This document shows, piece by piece, positions 1 to 8,818 of a DNA stretch of 64,000 bases. The notes under the pieces are model-generated. The model did no database searches. It had not been told where the DNA came from and saw only the letters and a list, made by a program, of their open reading frames with translations. Positions within the stretch are counted from its first letter, which is position 1, and each line of letters begins with the position of its first letter. The DNA is from Azohydromonas aeria (GTDB lineage Bacteria; Pseudomonadota; Gammaproteobacteria; Burkholderiales; Burkholderiaceae_C), in the NCBI RefSeq assembly GCF_009760915.1, contig NZ_VIDQ01000001.1, positions 62,001 to 126,000 of the forward strand. The letters run 5' to 3'. A program made the translations under genes and the position numbers.

Positions 1-310
1 TGTTGGCGCGGCGCACGTAGAAGCCGGTGATGGCGATGGTGAAGACGATCACGCCCATGCCCAGCGGGATGCCCAGCGTCGTGACGCCCTGGCCCAGTGG
101 CGTGGCCAGGAAGGGCTTGTTGAACGCGATCAGCGCGATGAACCCGTAGTACACGACCAGCATCAGGATCGTGAGCATCCAGCCGAAGCTGCTGCGCTTG
201 TTCTTGAGCTCGTGATACTTGGGGTTGGCCTGGATGCGGGCCACCACGGGGTCGATCTTTGTCTCCGCCGGCCTGGATCGGGCCGGTGCACTTCCGACGG
301 CAGTTGCCAT
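1..310 (-). CDS. DUF485 domain membrane protein, C-terminus cut by window edge
   Basis: Reading leftwards from an ATG at 310, 103 codons are visible before the window ends. The N-terminus is soluble with a PKYHELKNKRS stretch, followed by two hydrophobic segments (WMLTILMLVVYYGFIALIAF and a second after GIPLGMG). This is the DUF485 pattern: small inner-membrane proteins encoded just ahead of ActP-type cation/acetate symporters. The partner symporter would lie beyond base 1. An AGGAG motif (319-323 on this strand) sits 8 bases upstream of the ATG. Family assignment is by recognition of the sequence; the role as a symporter accessory subunit is inferred. Confidence 0.85.
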   Translation of the reverse strand, partial: MATAVGSAPARSRPAETKIDPVVARIQANPKYHELKNKRSSFGWMLTILMLVVYYGFIALIAFNKPFLATPLGQGVTTLGIPLGMGVIVFTIAITGFYVRRAN

Positions 311-613
311 GTCTTGCTCTCCTGTGCGGGATGTCGGTGTCTGGGAATGCCGCACCACGCAAGGCGCGGCATTCGGCGAGGACCAGTTTCAGCAGGGCGT
401 CTGACCAAGCTCTTACAAAAACCCGGCCCTACGGGTTCATCCCGAGGCGTCAGGCGATCGTCAGTGGTATGTCAGCGGGCCGTCAGGAAAGGTGCCGGCC
501 GGGTGCGGGACGTGCGTGGCCGCAGGCCGAGGTTGTTGACCATCAAACCATCCGCGGCCAGCGCGCATGGTGCTCGGGATTTCGGCCAGACTTGGCGGCA
601 GTTGCCACTGCCG
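311..613. other. Divergent intergenic region without a gene
   Basis: About 300 bases separate the leftward DUF485 gene from the rightward DUF294-type gene, so promoters for both should lie here. Open frames run through it on both strands but show no recognisable protein. The upstream extension of the DUF294 reading frame has no family resemblance before the ATG codons at 614 and 626. I see no convincing operator or terminator. Confidence 0.5.
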
Positions 614-2488
614 ATGCGTATCACCATGCCCAGCGCCTGCCTGCCCGAGCCGAGCCTGAGCGAACTGCTGGGCCGCCATCGCGTGTTCTCGCTGCTGGAC
701 GCGGCCTCGCAGGCGCGGCTGGCGCGGCGCCTGGCATGCCGGCGCTTCGAGGCCGGGGAGCGCGTGGCGGCGGATGCGGCGCTGGGCCGCCGCCTGGGCT
801 GGGTGCTGTGCGGGCGCGTGGCGCTGCTGCGCGAGGGCGGCGCGGCCGACGTGGCGACGCTGGAGGGCGGCGAGCTCTTCGGCGCCGGGGCGCTGCCGCG
901 CGGCGAGCCCCAGGGCTGGACGGCCGTGGCCCGCGAGCGCACCGACATCGCCTTCCTGCCCGCGGCGGACGTGGCGCAGCTGTGCGCCGAGCACCCGGCC
1001 ATGGCGCTGTTCCTGGCGCCGCCGCCGGCCGGCAACGGCGCCGGCGGCAGCGCCGCCGAGCGCGGCAGCGACCCGCACCTGGGCCTGATGGCGCAGCCGG
1101 TGCGCGGGCTGCTCAAGCGCGCGCCGGTGACGCTGGCGCCGCACGCTAGCATCCTGCAGGCGGCGCAGACCATGCGCGACGAGCGCGTGTCCTCGGTGCT
1201 GCTGCTGGAGCAGGAGCACCTGTTCGGCCTGGTGACGGACCGCGACCTGCGCAACCGCGTGCTCGCGGCCGGGCTGGACCCGCAGGAGCCGGTGCACCGC
1301 GTCGCCACCGTCGCGCCGCTGGCCGTGGACGTCGCGCAGCCGGCCTTCGAGGCGCTGCTGCTCATGGCGCGCCACAACATCCACCACGTGCCCGTGCTCG
1401 ACGGCACGCGCGTGGTGGGCATGCTCACCGCCACCGACATCACCGAGCAGCACAGCACCTCGGCGGTGTACCTGGCCGGCGAGGTGCACAAGCAGACGAC
1501 GCTGCAGGGCCTGGTGGAGGTGGCGGGCCGCGTCAAGGCGCTGCAGCGCAACCTCGCCGCCGCGCAGGCCAGCGCCTGCAGCACCGGGCACATCGTCACC
1601 GCCGTCACCGACGCCGTCACGACGCGGCTGCTGCAGATGGCCGAGGCGCAGCTGGGCCCCGCGCCGGTGGACTACGCCTGGGTGGCCGCGGGCTCGCAGG
1701 CACGCAGCGAGCAGACCGCGCGCAGCGACCAGGACAACTGCCTGGTGCTCGACGACCGCTACGACGAGGCCGCGCACGGCGCGTACTTCCGCGCGCTCGC
1801 GGCCTTCGTCAACGACGGGCTCAACGCCTGCGGCTACGTCCACTGTCCCGGCGAGATGATGGCGCGCACCGACGAGTGGCGCCAGCCGCAGTGGCGCTGG
1901 GCCGAGTACTTCCGGCGCTGGACCGAGGAGCCCGAGCCCCGGGCGCTGATGCTCACCTGCGTCTTCTTCGACCTGCGCGCCATCCACGGCCGCGCCGAGC
2001 TGCTCGACTCGTTGCGTGCGCAAGTGCTGCGCCAGACCCAGGGCAACCGCATCTTCCTGGCCTACATGGTGGGCAACGCGCTCAAGCACCGCCCGCCGCT
2101 GTCGCTGTTCGGCGGCATCGCCACGGTGCGCGCGGGCAAGCTGCGCGACGCCGTGGACCTCAAGCACAGCGGCATCGTGCCCATCGTGGACCTGGCGCGC
2201 ATCTACGCGCTGGCCGGCGGCCATGAGGCGGTCAACACCTACGCCCGGCTGGAGGTGGCCGCCCAGAGCGGCGAGATCAGTGAGCAGAGCGCGCGCGACC
2301 TGCGCGACGCGCTGGAGTTCATGGCCGGGCTGCGCATCCGCCACCAGGCGCAGCAGACGCGCCAGGGCCAGGCCGCCGACAACATGCTGTCCTTGTCCGA
2401 GCTCAGCAACTTCGAGCGCAGCCAGCTCAAGGACGCCTTCGCCGTGGTGCAGACGCTGCAAAGCGTGCTGGCGCAACGGTATCGCTGA
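614..2488 (+). CDS. cNMP-binding / CBS-pair / DUF294 nucleotidyltransferase-like protein
   Basis: A 624-residue cytoplasmic protein. Domains in order are a cyclic-nucleotide-binding-like fold (about 1-130), a CBS pair (about 155-275, with SSVLLLEQEHLFGLVTDRDLRNR and HHVPVLDGTRVVGMLT), a DUF294 nucleotidyltransferase-like domain (about 300-440, GSQARSEQTARSDQDN) and a helical DUF294 C-terminal domain. This architecture belongs to a family of putative signal-transduction proteins often found beside acetate symporters and symporter-linked kinases, as here. No enzymatic activity is established. The frame is open further upstream, but family similarity begins after ATG 614 (or 626). It converges on the exonuclease fusion gene. 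Confidence 0.85.
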   Translation: MRITMPSACLPEPSLSELLGRHRVFSLLDAASQARLARRLACRRFEAGERVAADAALGRRLGWVLCGRVALLREGGAADVATLEGGELFGAGALPRGEPQGWTAVARERTDIAFLPAADVAQLCAEHPAMALFLAPPPAGNGAGGSAAERGSDPHLGLMAQPVRGLLKRAPVTLAPHASILQAAQTMRDERVSSVLLLEQEHLFGLVTDRDLRNRVLAAGLDPQEPVHRVATVAPLAVDVAQPAFEALLLMARHNIHHVPVLDGTRVVGMLTATDITEQHSTSAVYLAGEVHKQTTLQGLVEVAGRVKALQRNLAAAQASACSTGHIVTAVTDAVTTRLLQMAEAQLGPAPVDYAWVAAGSQARSEQTARSDQDNCLVLDDRYDEAAHGAYFRALAAFVNDGLNACGYVHCPGEMMARTDEWRQPQWRWAEYFRRWTEEPEPRALMLTCVFFDLRAIHGRAELLDSLRAQVLRQTQGNRIFLAYMVGNALKHRPPLSLFGGIATVRAGKLRDAVDLKHSGIVPIVDLARIYALAGGHEAVNTYARLEVAAQSGEISEQSARDLRDALEFMAGLRIRHQAQQTRQGQAADNMLSLSELSNFERSQLKDAFAVVQTLQSVLAQRYR

Positions 2489-2724
2489 AACGGACCGGCG
2501 CGCAGGGGCGTTTCATTCCAGCTTCGATTCAGGCCTGAGAGAAAACTCACCAAGCCGTTGGTAGGAGGCCCGCTTGCGGGCCGAATCCGCGGCCGGGGCA
2601 GGGTTCGGCTGAGGTATCGAAGGCCGAATCCGAGAGGCTCGGATGCCCGCACCGAGGTGCGGGCCGTCCACCCTTCGATACCTCAGGGCGAACGGAATAC
2701 TTCACTGGCTGAAGCGATCTGGGC
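2489..2724. repeat. Intergenic repeat and palindrome cluster between convergent genes
   Basis: This 236-base gap holds two structures. Bases 2561-2605 (GTAGGAGGCCCGCTTGCGGG onwards) recur with few differences at 18817-18862. Bases about 2608-2694 form a large imperfect hairpin with arms GAGGTATCGAAGG and CCTTCGATACCTC around an inner GCCCGCACC/GGTGCGGGC stem, ending in CAGGGCGAACGG. That last motif also ends the palindrome at 16450-16526, which suggests REP-type elements. It lies where both flanking genes end, so it may also serve as a transcription stop. Confidence 0.7.
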
Positions 2725-4932
2725 TCAGTACTTCAGCCGCGCGAAGTAGGTCTGCTGCGCCGCCTCGCGCGCCTGGCGCAGCGTGTGGATGCCCCTGTCG
2801 GCCAGCAGCGGCACGAGCTTGAGGAAAACCTCGGCCGTCACCATCGCGTCGCCCAGCGCGGTGTGGCGCCCGATCACGGGCACGCCGAAGCGCTCGGCGA
2901 TGTCCTCCAGCCGGTGCGAGGCCTGCTGCGGGTGCACCAGCGCCGACAGCAGCAGCGTGTCGAGCACGGGCTGCTCGAAGCGCACGCCGCTGGCCTTCTC
3001 CTTGAGCTGCAGGAAGCGCATGTCGAAGGCCGCGTTGTGGGCCACCAGCACCGTGTCCTGCGCGTAGGCGTGGAAGGCGCGCAGCACCTCGGCGACGCGC
3101 GGCTGGGCGGCCACCATCTCCGGCGTGATGCCGTGGATGGGGATGGTCGCGCGCGGGATGGGGCGCCCCGGGTTGACCAGCTGCTCGAAGCACTCGCCGC
3201 GCAGCAGCTTGCCGTTGACCAGCCGCGCCGCGCCGATCTGGATGATCTCGTCGCCGCCGGCCGGGTCCAGCCCGGTGGTCTCGGTGTCGAACACCGTGTA
3301 GGCCAGCTCCACCAGGCGCCGCTCGTCGAGCGCGCTGGCGGCCTCGTTGTGCGCCAGCAGGTCGAAGTCGTAGTACTCGGGGCGGCTGTGCCCGTGCACG
3401 AAGGCGGCCTCCAGCGTCTGCTGCGACGCGGCCGCGGGCGCCAGCGGCAGCAGCACGCGGAAGAAGGCCTCGTGGCGCACGCGCTCGCGCTCGAACCAGA
3501 ACTCGCCGCCGTGGCGCTGCACCACGTCGCGCACCGTCAGCGCGCTGCTGGCGCCGCCGCCGCTGGCCATGGGGTCGATCTCCCAGCCCGCCACGGTGGC
3601 ACTGCTGACGCCGGGGCCGCTCCACACCAGGTCGAGCTGCGCGCGCTGCGCCTGGCCGGTGCCCAGGCGCAGCCGCACCGTGCCGACGTCGAACTCGTCG
3701 TGCAGCCGCTGCGCCAGGTAGGCCAGCATCTGCAGCAGCGAGAAGCTGTCCACCTTCAGCCACGGCGCGCCCTGCACCGGCTCCACGCCCGCGCGCAGCC
3801 CGGTCTGGGCCTCGATGCGGCGCTGCGCCGCCTGCAGCAGGTCCTCGCCCAGCATCTCCTCCAGCGGCCAGCGCGTGGCCAGGCCCTCGGCGCTCTGCGC
3901 GGCGAGCTCATCGATGCGCCGCGACATGGCCCGGGCCTCGTCGCGCGCCACGCCCAGGAAGCGCTCGCGCATGCCGGCGTCGAGCGCGGGGTCGCTGAGC
4001 ATCTCCACGGCCGTGCGCAGGTTGGCCAGCGAGCCGCGGCTGCCCTCGGTGAGCCCGTGCAGCAGCCGCTCCTGGGCCGACTCCTGCTCGTACTCCTGCG
4101 TGATGTTGTCGAGCATCAGCACGAAGCCGCTGAGCGCGGCCTGCGGAGCGCCGTCGGCCTCCCCGGCGCCATCCACGGCGCGCACCGGCGCCATCTGCGC
4201 GCGCAGCAGCTGGCCGCCGCGCGTGACGGTGACGAACTGCGCGCTGGGATGCGCCGCGCCGCGCTGCAGCCGCTGCTGCACGCTCTCCAGCGCATGGGCC
4301 ACGAGCTTGCGGTCGAACACGGTGTAGATCGAGCGGCCCAGCCCGATGAGCTCGGCGCCGCCGGCCGGCGCCGGCGCGTCCGACAGCGCGCGGAACTGCA
4401 TGCGGGCGCGGTTGTTGTAGAGCAGGATGCGGCCGTCGAGGTTGCACACCACCACGCTTTGCGTGAGCTCGCTCATCAGCGCCGCGAGCCGGTTGCGCTC
4501 CTGCTCGATGCCGCGGCTGGCCTGCGCCACCTGCTGCGCGATGTCGCTGTGCAGCTGCCGGCGCTGCGCCACGAGCGCGTCGACCGCCTGCGCCAGCCCC
4601 TGCAGCGCCGGCGTCGCGTGCTCGACCGCCAGCGGGTGCTCCACCTCGGTGCCCAGGCGCAGGCGCACCTGCTCCAGCAGCCGCGCCGGCGCGGCGATCC
4701 AGCGCTGGTACAGCGGCTGCGCCGCGGCCGCGGCCAGGCCGGCCACGGCGCAGGCGGCCATGAGCAGCAGCGGCCAGCGCGGCGCCAGCAGCGCCGCCAG
4801 CGCCTGGCGCTGCGCGGGCTCCAGCGTCAGCCACAGCAGCGTGCCGCCGCCCAGCGCGAACAGCGCCAACCCGGCGGCGGCCGCGCCCGCGGCGGCGGCG
4901 GTGGCGGCCAGCAGCCGGCGGTCGCGCCTCAT
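2725..4932 (-). CDS. Membrane PAS/pseudokinase fused to DnaQ-type 3'-5' exonuclease
   Basis: A 735-residue protein. Two N-terminal membrane segments are followed by a PAS-like region (MSELTQSVVVCNLDGRILLYN), a histidine-kinase-like region and a C-terminal DEDDh exonuclease domain. In the exonuclease the catalytic set is visible: Asp549, Glu551 (FDTETTGL), Asp637 (HNAAFD), His690 and Asp695 (RHTALGD). In the kinase-like part the position expected to carry the phosphorylated His reads LTEGSRGSL, with Glu in place of His, and the ATP-lid glycine motif is degenerate (GGGASSALTVRDVV). It therefore looks like a pseudokinase. Its ATG overlaps the stop of the upstream receiver gene (ATGA), so the two are translationally coupled. 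Confidence 0.85.
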   Translation of the reverse strand: MRRDRRLLAATAAAAGAAAAGLALFALGGGTLLWLTLEPAQRQALAALLAPRWPLLLMAACAVAGLAAAAAQPLYQRWIAAPARLLEQVRLRLGTEVEHPLAVEHATPALQGLAQAVDALVAQRRQLHSDIAQQVAQASRGIEQERNRLAALMSELTQSVVVCNLDGRILLYNNRARMQFRALSDAPAPAGGAELIGLGRSIYTVFDRKLVAHALESVQQRLQRGAAHPSAQFVTVTRGGQLLRAQMAPVRAVDGAGEADGAPQAALSGFVLMLDNITQEYEQESAQERLLHGLTEGSRGSLANLRTAVEMLSDPALDAGMRERFLGVARDEARAMSRRIDELAAQSAEGLATRWPLEEMLGEDLLQAAQRRIEAQTGLRAGVEPVQGAPWLKVDSFSLLQMLAYLAQRLHDEFDVGTVRLRLGTGQAQRAQLDLVWSGPGVSSATVAGWEIDPMASGGGASSALTVRDVVQRHGGEFWFERERVRHEAFFRVLLPLAPAAASQQTLEAAFVHGHSRPEYYDFDLLAHNEAASALDERRLVELAYTVFDTETTGLDPAGGDEIIQIGAARLVNGKLLRGECFEQLVNPGRPIPRATIPIHGITPEMVAAQPRVAEVLRAFHAYAQDTVLVAHNAAFDMRFLQLKEKASGVRFEQPVLDTLLLSALVHPQQASHRLEDIAERFGVPVIGRHTALGDAMVTAEVFLKLVPLLADRGIHTLRQAREAAQQTYFARLKY

Positions 4933-5312
4933 GCCTCGCGCGCGGGTGCCTGCAGCAGCGCGCGCACCTGCTGCGCCAGCTCGGCCGTGGAGAAGGGCTT
5001 GGTCACGTAGGCGTCGGCCCCCATGGCCAGGCCCTTGGCGACGTCGGTGTCGCGCCCCTTGGCCGTGAGCATGAGCACGCGCGTGCCGCGCAGCGCCTCG
5101 TCGCCGCGCAGCTCCTGGCAGACCTCGAAGCCGTTCTTGCCCGGCATCATCACGTCCAGCAGCACCAGCGCCGGGCGCTCGCGGCGCAGCACCTCCAGCG
5201 CCTGCAGCCCGTCGCGCGCCACGTGCACCTCGTAGCCCTCGCGCTTCATGAGGTACTCCAGCGAGATCAGGATGTTGGGTTCGTCGTCAACGACGAGGAC
5301 CTTGGTCGTCAT
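4929..5312 (-). CDS. Receiver-only (CheY-like) response regulator
   Basis: A 127-residue protein consisting of one REC domain and no output domain. The phospho-acceptor Asp53 lies in LLDVMMPGKNG; the acidic pair is DD at 9-10 and the conserved Lys is in VTKPF. It starts inside the 3' end of the kinase gene (26-base overlap) and its stop overlaps the ATG of the exonuclease fusion gene, so the three form a tightly coupled unit. The upstream symporter-kinase is the obvious phospho-donor. In CrbSR-type acetate systems the regulator has a LuxR DNA-binding domain, which is absent here, so output is probably through protein contact. That last step is inference. Confidence 0.88.
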   Translation of the reverse strand: MTTKVLVVDDEPNILISLEYLMKREGYEVHVARDGLQALEVLRRERPALVLLDVMMPGKNGFEVCQELRGDEALRGTRVLMLTAKGRDTDVAKGLAMGADAYVTKPFSTAELAQQVRALLQAPAREA

Positions 5313-8064
5313 GGCTTGTCTCCTGCGGCGGCCCTGGGTGCTTGCCCGGCGCCGTCTGTGGTGCTGACGGTTGGTTCCACGGTAGTGTGAAGGCGAAGCA
5401 CGCGCCTTGACCGTTGTCAGGGCGCAGCTCCAGCTGCCCGCCGAAGTGCGCCACGATCTGGCGGCTGATGGGCAGGCCCAGGCCCGTGCCCTGCGGCCGG
5501 TTCGCGGCGTCGCCGCCCTGGCGGAACTTCTCGAACACCAGCTCGCGCTGGTGCGCCGGCACGCCCGGGCCGTTGTCCTGCACCTCCACCGTGGCGCCGT
5601 GCGCGTCGCTGAGCAGCCGCAGCACGATGCGCCCGCGCCCTTCGGGCACGAACTTGACCGCGTTGCTCAGCAGGTTGAGCAGCACCTGCATCAGCCGGTC
5701 GGGGTCGGCGCGCAGCGGCGGCGGCGCGCCTTCGGGCAGCTCCAGCGCCAGCTGCGCGCCGCGCTCGTGCACCAGCTCCTCCACGGTCTGCGCGGCCTGG
5801 CGCAGCAGCGCCACGAGATCCACGTCGGTGTCGTGCCACTGCGCCTGGCCCGACTCGATCTTGGCCAGGTCGAGCACCTGGTTGACCAGGCGGCTCAGGC
5901 GCTGCGACTCCGCCACCACCAGCCCCAGGAACTGCTGGCGCTGCGCCGCGGGCATGTCCGGCTCGGCCAGCATCAGCTCGGCCAGCGCGCGGATGGAGGT
6001 CAGCGGCGTGCGCAGCTCGTGCGTCACCGAGGACATGAAGTCGTCCTTGAGCCGGTCCAGGCTCTCCAGCCGCTCGTTGGCCGCGCGCAGCTCGGCGCCG
6101 GCGCGCTCCAGCGCGTGCGAGTAGGCGCGCAGCTGCGAGGCCTCGTCGAGGATGCGCAGCACGTCGTCCATGTCCAGCGCCTCTTCCTGCACCACCGAGG
6201 CCACCACCACGCGCGCGGAGGCGCTGCCGATGGCCCCGGCGAGCTCGGTCTCGACGAAGTGCACCAGCCGCGCGTCGGGCTCGATGTGCTCGACGGCCGC
6301 GGCGCCGCTGCGCCGGGCGTAGTCCTCGAACAGCCGCTGCGCCTGCGCCGCGCCCAGGAAGCGCGCGGCCAGCGCGTGCAGGTCCGCCAGCTGCGCGCGG
6401 CCGCGCCAGAACACCGGCTGCACGGCCCGGCTGCGGTCGAACACGCCCACGAACAGCAGCGCCTGGCTGGTCTCGCGCGGCGAGGGCGTGCGCAGCAGCG
6501 ACAGCGCCACGAACAGCCCGGCGTTGGCCAGCAGGCTCCAGAACAGCGAGTGCGTCAGCGGGTCCAGCCCCGTGAGGCCCAGCAGCGCCTCGGGCCGCAG
6601 CAGCGCCAGCCCCCACGGCCCGCGCTCGATGAAGTCGGTGTCCCACCAGCCCGACTTGGCGATGGAGGGCAGCATCAGCGTGTAAGCCCACAGCGCGAAG
6701 CCCGCCAGCAGCCCGGCCACGGCGCCCTGGCGCGTGCCGCCCTTCCAGTACATGCCTCCCAGCAGCGCCGGGGCGAACTGCGCCACCGCCGCGAAGCTGA
6801 TGAGCCCGATGCTCACCAGCGCGTAGGCCTCGCCGGCGAGGTGGAAGTACAGGTAGCCCAGCAGCAGCACCACGACGATGGCGGCGCGGCGGATGGCCAG
6901 CAGCACCCCGGTGAGGTCGGCGCGCCGCGCCAGCGCCGGCAGCCGCAGCAGCAGCGGCATCACCAGGTCGTTGCACACCATGGTGGACACCGCGATGGCC
7001 TCGACGATGACCATGCCCGTGGCCGCCGAGAGCCCGCCGACGAAGGCCGCCAGCGCCAGCGCCTGCTGCCCCGCGGCCAGCGGCAGCGACAGCACGAAGG
7101 TGTCGGCATTGGCGCCGCGGCCCAGCACCAGGAGCCCGCCCAGCGCGATGGGCAGCACGAACAGGTTGATGGCCAGCAGGTAGGCCGGGAACAGCCAGGC
7201 CGCGCGGCGCAGGTGGTTCTCGTGCACGTTCTCCACCACCATCACCTGGAACTGGCGCGGCAGCAGCAGCACCGACAGCATCGACAGCAGCGTCAGCGCG
7301 AACCACTGCCCCCAGGCGAAGGGCCGCTCGGGCTGCGACAGCGCCAGCAGCGCCCGCAGCTCGGGCTGCGCCAGCGCCTGCCCGAACAGCGCGCCGGGCC
7401 CGTCGAACAGGCCCCAGGTGACGAACACGCCCACGGCCACGAAGGCCACGAGCTTGACCACCGACTCGAAGGCGATGGCCGCGACCATGCCCTCGTGGCG
7501 CTCGGTGCTGTCCAGGCGCCGCGTGCCGAACACCATCGTGAAGCCCGCCAGCGCCAGCGCCACGGCCAGCATGCCGTCGCGCCACCACGGCCCGGGCGCG
7601 GCCGCCGGCGCGCCCGCGCCCTGGGTCAGCACGGCGTAGCCGCTGGCGATGGCCTTGAGCTGCAGCGCGATGTACGGAACGATGCCCACCACGCAGATCA
7701 GCGTGACGAGCCCGGCCAGCAGCGGGCTCTTGCCGTAGCGGCTGGCCACGAAGTCGGCGATGGAGGTGATGCGGTGCAGCCGCGCGGTGCGGATCATGCG
7801 CCGCACCACCAGCCACGCCAGCAGCATCGCCAGCGTCGGGCCCAGGTAGATGGGCAGGAACCACACCCCGCCCGAGGCCGCGCGGCCGACGCTGCCGAAG
7901 TAGGTCCAGGCGGTGCAGTACACCGCCATCGACAGCGCGTAGACCCAGGCGTTGCCCACCACCGAGCGGCCCTGGCGCGCGCGCCGGTCGCCCCACCAGG
8001 CCACGGCGAACAGCAGCAGCAGGTACGCCGTCGAGGCGACCAGCACGGCCGCGGGCGTCAGCAT
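5287..8064 (-). CDS. SLC5 symporter-fused sensor histidine kinase (CrbS-like)
   Basis: A 925-residue inner-membrane protein. About 520 N-terminal residues form a multi-spanning sodium/solute symporter-like module. A STAC-type linker follows (about 560-640, AAVEHIEPDARLVHFVETELAGAIG), then HisKA with phospho-accepting His near 682 (VTHELRTPL) and a HATPase domain with NLLSNAVKF, DNGPGV and GTGLGL motifs. Kinases of this build (CrbS, CbrA) couple a transporter-like sensor to control of carbon or acetate use in gammaproteobacteria. Its gene overlaps the receiver gene. The ligand is not shown by the sequence; acetate is suggested by the neighbouring SLC5/DUF4212 and DUF485 genes. Confidence 0.9.
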   Translation of the reverse strand: MLTPAAVLVASTAYLLLLFAVAWWGDRRARQGRSVVGNAWVYALSMAVYCTAWTYFGSVGRAASGGVWFLPIYLGPTLAMLLAWLVVRRMIRTARLHRITSIADFVASRYGKSPLLAGLVTLICVVGIVPYIALQLKAIASGYAVLTQGAGAPAAAPGPWWRDGMLAVALALAGFTMVFGTRRLDSTERHEGMVAAIAFESVVKLVAFVAVGVFVTWGLFDGPGALFGQALAQPELRALLALSQPERPFAWGQWFALTLLSMLSVLLLPRQFQVMVVENVHENHLRRAAWLFPAYLLAINLFVLPIALGGLLVLGRGANADTFVLSLPLAAGQQALALAAFVGGLSAATGMVIVEAIAVSTMVCNDLVMPLLLRLPALARRADLTGVLLAIRRAAIVVVLLLGYLYFHLAGEAYALVSIGLISFAAVAQFAPALLGGMYWKGGTRQGAVAGLLAGFALWAYTLMLPSIAKSGWWDTDFIERGPWGLALLRPEALLGLTGLDPLTHSLFWSLLANAGLFVALSLLRTPSPRETSQALLFVGVFDRSRAVQPVFWRGRAQLADLHALAARFLGAAQAQRLFEDYARRSGAAAVEHIEPDARLVHFVETELAGAIGSASARVVVASVVQEEALDMDDVLRILDEASQLRAYSHALERAGAELRAANERLESLDRLKDDFMSSVTHELRTPLTSIRALAELMLAEPDMPAAQRQQFLGLVVAESQRLSRLVNQVLDLAKIESGQAQWHDTDVDLVALLRQAAQTVEELVHERGAQLALELPEGAPPPLRADPDRLMQVLLNLLSNAVKFVPEGRGRIVLRLLSDAHGATVEVQDNGPGVPAHQRELVFEKFRQGGDAANRPQGTGLGLPISRQIVAHFGGQLELRPDNGQGACFAFTLPWNQPSAPQTAPGKHPGPPQETSHDDQGPRR

Positions 8065-8098
8065 CGCGCGGGCTCCGGGGCGGGGCGCTCGCGCATGC

Positions 8099-8299
8099 TC
8101 AGTCGGGCCGCTCCATCAGCCACGCCAGCAGCGCGATCAGCAGGGCCCACAGCCCGAACAGCGCCAGCGGGAACAGCGGCAGCCCCAGCACGAGCGCGTC
8201 GCGGTCCCACAGCGCCAGTAGCGGGAAGTTCAGCAGCAGCAGCGCCAGCGCGAACAGCCCCAGCAGGCGCTGATGCAGCAGCGTGGCGCGCATGGGCAT
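8099..8299 (-). CDS. Small two-helix membrane protein
   Basis: A 66-residue protein almost entirely made of two hydrophobic helices (LLGLFALALLLLNFPLLAL and LPLFPLALFGLWALLIALLA) with a short charged C-terminus. It lies 34 bases ahead of the symporter-kinase gene on the same strand and probably belongs to that transcription unit. Small proteins of this size commonly precede sodium/solute symporter-like genes, so a role as an accessory subunit of the kinase's transporter module is plausible but not shown. Confidence 0.65.
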   Translation of the reverse strand: MPMRATLLHQRLLGLFALALLLLNFPLLALWDRDALVLGLPLFPLALFGLWALLIALLAWLMERPD

Positions 8300-8317
8300 G
8301 GCGGCGGCCCGGCCGGC

Positions 8318-8671
8318 TCAGGCGCGCCGGCGCGCCGCGGCGGCATGCGCATGCCGGCTCAGCGCGAAGCTGAGGAAGAACTTGCACCAGATCGTGGTGC
8401 CCGCGATGGCGGTCCAGCTCTCGTAGGGCAGGCCCGCCAGGACGATGGCCACGATCACGCACACCACCACCGTGCCGGCCACGGCGTTGATGGCCATTTC
8501 GTAGGGCGCCCAGCGCCAGGCCTCGGGCGGGGGCTCGCCGTGCTTGAGCGCGACTTCGGAGAAGTCGCGCCGCATCAGGATGCGCCAGGCCCGGCGCAGC
8601 CAGAAGAAGGCCATCGGGAACAGCGCGAGGAAGAGGAGCCACGTCAGGACGACGCTGACATCGAAGGCCAT
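8318..8671 (-). CDS. Small membrane protein of the symporter-kinase locus
   Basis: A 117-residue protein with two or three predicted membrane helices (VVLTWLLFLALFPMAFFWL, INAVAGTVVVCVIVAIVLAG) and a cytoplasmic loop containing FSEVALKHGEPPPEAW. I do not recognise a named family. The frame is open further upstream, but the ATG at 8671 is preceded by GGAG at suitable distance and opens directly into the hydrophobic segment, so it is preferred. It precedes the 66-residue protein and the symporter-kinase on the same strand. A terminator-like hairpin just upstream separates it from the SLC5 symporter gene. Confidence 0.7.
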   Translation of the reverse strand: MAFDVSVVLTWLLFLALFPMAFFWLRRAWRILMRRDFSEVALKHGEPPPEAWRWAPYEMAINAVAGTVVVCVIVAIVLAGLPYESWTAIAGTTIWCKFFLSFALSRHAHAAAARRRA

Positions 8672-8690
8672 GGTTACTACTCCGCAAATG

Positions 8691-8725
8691 AAAAGGGGCC
8701 CTGCGGGCGGCGCCGGCAGGGCCCC
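8691..8725 (-). terminator. Hairpin with T-run after the SLC5 symporter gene
   Basis: On the minus strand, GGGGCCCTGC (8725-8716) pairs perfectly with GCAGGGCCCC (8704-8695) and is followed by TTTT (8694-8691). It sits between the stop of the SLC5 symporter gene and the start of the next gene, so it should end or attenuate the symporter transcript ahead of the sensor-kinase genes. Confidence 0.7.
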
Positions 8726-8818
8726 ATACGGTGGCCGGCGCATGCAGCCCCGGCCGCGAGGCCGGGATCGGGGGCTGCGTGCGCCAGCCCGGCACGGGCT
8801 GGCGTGCGGCTGGCGCGC

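Noticed and set aside
461-2476. Very long open frames on the opposite strand of real genes here and throughout the window
   Set aside because: In GC-rich DNA, antisense and shifted frames stay open by chance. These translations are Arg/Ala/Gln/His-rich, match no family and mirror well-supported genes.
2558-2749. 63-residue frame in the 2.5-2.7 kb gap as a gene
   Set aside because: It consists of the repeat and palindrome sequence and ends in the 3' part of the exonuclease gene.
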